This document shows, piece after piece, positions 61,991 to 64,000 of a stretch of DNA of 64,000 nucleotides; position 1 is the first letter of the stretch, and each line of letters starts with the position of its first letter. The position numbers and the translations under genes are program-made. The notes below the pieces were generated by a model, which searched no databases, was not told the origin of the DNA, and saw only the letters and a program-made list of their open reading frames with translations. The DNA is from Sphingobium quisquiliarum P25 (GTDB lineage Bacteria > Pseudomonadota > Alphaproteobacteria > Sphingomonadales > Sphingomonadaceae). The stretch covers positions 1-64,000 of the forward strand of contig NZ_ATHO01000162.1 of the NCBI RefSeq assembly GCF_000445065.1. Direction: 5' to 3'.

Positions 61991-64000
61991 TTAGCGCGCG
62001 ACCGTCAGACCAAGCCATAATGTACGTGGCGTTCCAAGGTCGATCGATCCTCCGGCATTACGGGTCACCACCCGTTCGTCCCACAAATTCTCGCCCCGGG
62101 CCACGATCGAAATAGCGGGCGTAACGGGAATGCGGGCGAAAGCATCCAGAGTAAGGGCGTGGGGCAGCACGTCCGATTGCAGATCATCTTCATATTGTTT
62201 CGACACATAGCGCAGCGTGGCGGAGAGAGCCGCCTGCGGCGCGGGATTCCATGCGACGGTCGCGCTGGCGGCATGGCGCGGGCTTTGAGCGGGCGCGAGG
62301 CCGTCGAAATCCTGCCCCGGCGCATGAACCCTGCTGCGGCTGTAGGCATAGGAGGCGGAAAGCTGGAAATCGCCCGCCCGCGCGCTGGCGCTGAGTTCAA
62401 TGCCCCTGGCGACGATGCGGTCGATATTGCGACGTTCGCGCACGATGATCATGCGATCGCCGCTGACGCTAGAACTCACCGTCACATTGCCCACCGCATT
62501 GTCGAGCCGGTTGTAAAAGGCGGTGGCGGAAAGGGTGACGTCCGGCGCCGGGGTCAGTTCAAGCCCCGCCTCGACCCCTTTCAACTTTTCATTTTCGAGA
62601 GCCGGATTGGCGCGCGTCGTCACCATCGACGCGGACGAAGCGATGACGAAGGGGCGGTAGAGTTCATTGAGCGTGGGCAGGCGAAAGCCCGTATAGCCCG
62701 CCCCGCGCACCGCGAGCGTGCCGCTCACCCGGAAGAGCGCGCCCGCCCGCCCGGAAAATTCCCACCCCGACCGGTCGGGAAAGCTATCGTCCGCCGCCCC
62801 CGTGCCCGCCGCGCGGAAGAAGCCGTCATGGATTTTCCAGCGGTCGGCCCGCACGCCACCTGTCAGGACCAGATCGCCGATCGTCCAGTCATCCTCGGCG
62901 AAAAGGCCCGCCGTCAGCTGCTTGCCCCCGGCATGGCGATGCGCGCTCGCCGCGCCGGTAATCGCATTATAGGCGTCCTCGAACATATCTCCGCTCGCCA
63001 GACGGCTGTCGACGCCGATCCGCAGCACATGGGCAGGCCCCACAGGAGGACGCAGTTCGATCTTGCCGCCCAGCCCCGTCGAAGGCGTGTTCCGCTGGTC
63101 GAGCGACGTGCGGAAAGGCGGGCTGGAGGAGATGACGATGTTCGAAAAGTTGCGCGCTTGCAGATAGGCGAGCGCGTCCACCTGCTATGGCCCGCGCGAC
63201 ACATAGCGGATGCTGGCGTCCTGCCCCTCGCTCATGCTGTCGGCGCCCCGGAAGCGCAGCGTGCGTTCGTCCCGGAACAGCGTCGCGCGGAATTGCAATT
63301 CGGACGTGGCCGACAGCGGCGCGACGGCGCGCAGATTGGCGGACCAGCCATCATAGGCGGCTGGCACGGTCGCGGCGGTGCGCTGATCCTCCGGCGTGGT
63401 CTGGAAGCCGTCACCGCGATCCCACCGGCCCGACAGGGAGACGAGTCCTCCGCCCAGATCGGGGCTGTAGCTGGCCGACAGTTCCGTGGCGTCCCGGCTG
63501 CCGTAGAGGGCGCTGGCGGAGAAGACCGGAAGCTGATCGCGGGTCGCGCTTGCCAGTTCGATGGTGCCAGCGACAGCGCCCGCGCCGAACGCGCCCACGC
63601 CGCCGCCGCGCGTCACCCGGACGACGGACAGCCGGTCGGGCACAAGCGCGCTGAACGGGATATAGCCGAAAAACGGGTCCGCCATGGGCACGCCGTCCAG
63701 CAGCACCAGCGTCCGGCTCGACGCATTGCCGCCAAGCGCGCGCAGGGTCGCTCCCTGGGCGGAGGGGTTGGCCGAACGGCTGTCGGACCGCCGGAACTGC
63801 TGGAACCCGGCGACGTCGCCCAGCACGCTTTCGATCCGCCCCGACGCGCTGTTCAGCAGCCGGTCGCGGTCGATCACCACCGATCCATAGGCGGGCGTTC
63901 CGGGGGGCAGCGGCAGACCCGCGCCCGTCACGACGATTCTTGCCGGATCGGGATCGGCCTGCTGGCACAGGGCGGCGGAGGGACAGGCGAGCAGGATGAT
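61991..64000 (-). pseudogene. TonB-dependent receptor interrupted by an in-frame amber codon; 5' end beyond the window
   Basis: The frame is open from 64000 (signal-peptide remnant ending ACPSAALC, then a TonB-box-like RIVVTGAG). The plug domain (TLVLLDGVPMADPFFGYIPF, GAGAVAGTIELASA) runs on to SIRYVSRGP at 63188. A TAG at 63185-63187 stops it. The same frame continues QVDALAYLQARNFSNIVISS through the barrel to the terminal strand TLWLGLTVAR at 61991. The position most simply was TGG (Trp). There is no other frame disruption. It would be a vitamin/siderophore or sugar receptor of the BtuB type; inactive if the stop is real and not read through. Confidence 0.82.

Overview
The window looks like a chromosomal segment of a sphingomonad (Sphingobium/Sphingomonas/Novosphingobium type alphaproteobacterium). 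The evidence is high-GC coding sequence, the serC-serA-hisZ-purA gene order, TonB-dependent receptors, and intergenic palindromes built on CCGTTCGNNNTGAGCGAAGTCG, a motif I associate with this group. The genus is an inference; no rRNA gene is present.

Left core, 1-16200. Two paralogous dicarboxylate/amino acid:cation symporters lead into an FMN reductase, purA-hisZ-serA-serC on the minus strand, an extensin-like lipoprotein, a LOG-family protein, a HAD phosphatase coupled to dapD, an ABC exporter and an overlapping pair of Lrp/AsnC regulators. Gaps between these genes hold two families of long palindromic repeats and one 143-bp palindrome.

Integrated element, 16201-54663 (38,415 bp between the two repeat copies). 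A 48-bp direct repeat marks both ends. The right copy is the 3' part of an intact tRNA-Thr(GGU) gene and the left copy is a tRNA 3' stub next to a tyrosine integrase. Inside lie: an IS-rich left arm with GNAT/VapBC genes and a siderophore receptor with a truncated esterase; a MarR-controlled FAD dehydrogenase; a TetR-controlled catabolic operon (Baeyer-Villiger-type monooxygenase, VOC proteins, a 2OG-oxygenase-like protein, a TPP-dependent E1 pair with a free-standing lipoyl carrier, SDRs); an IS block; a CrtI-like oxidoreductase, an HxlR regulator and a flavocytochrome (4-alkylphenol hydroxylase type) operon; and then a decayed ICE backbone. In the backbone, strawberry-notch, parB, trbB, trbC and trbD are truncated or fused by deletions, so self-transfer looks lost. 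Near the right end is an intact three-gene operon: a 434-aa protein of unknown function with a Cys/His cluster, an Xre-type antitoxin and a RES-domain toxin. A second tRNA stub, the 3' part of tRNA-Gly(GCC), sits 212 bp inside the right end.

Right core, 54664-64000. tRNA-Thr, a 46-aa protein, an aminopeptidase P, an S9 peptidase, a thioesterase, small envelope or unknown proteins, a Crp/Fnr regulator, and a TonB-dependent receptor that is interrupted by one in-frame amber codon and runs off the window edge.

How the parts may work together (inference). The flavocytochrome would hydroxylate the side chain of a para-alkylphenol and SDRs would oxidise the alcohol to a ketone. The Baeyer-Villiger enzyme would then turn the ketone into an ester, or the TPP-dependent E1 would cleave a diketone or acyloin. 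No ring-cleavage gene is present in the window, so the pathway would have to be completed elsewhere.
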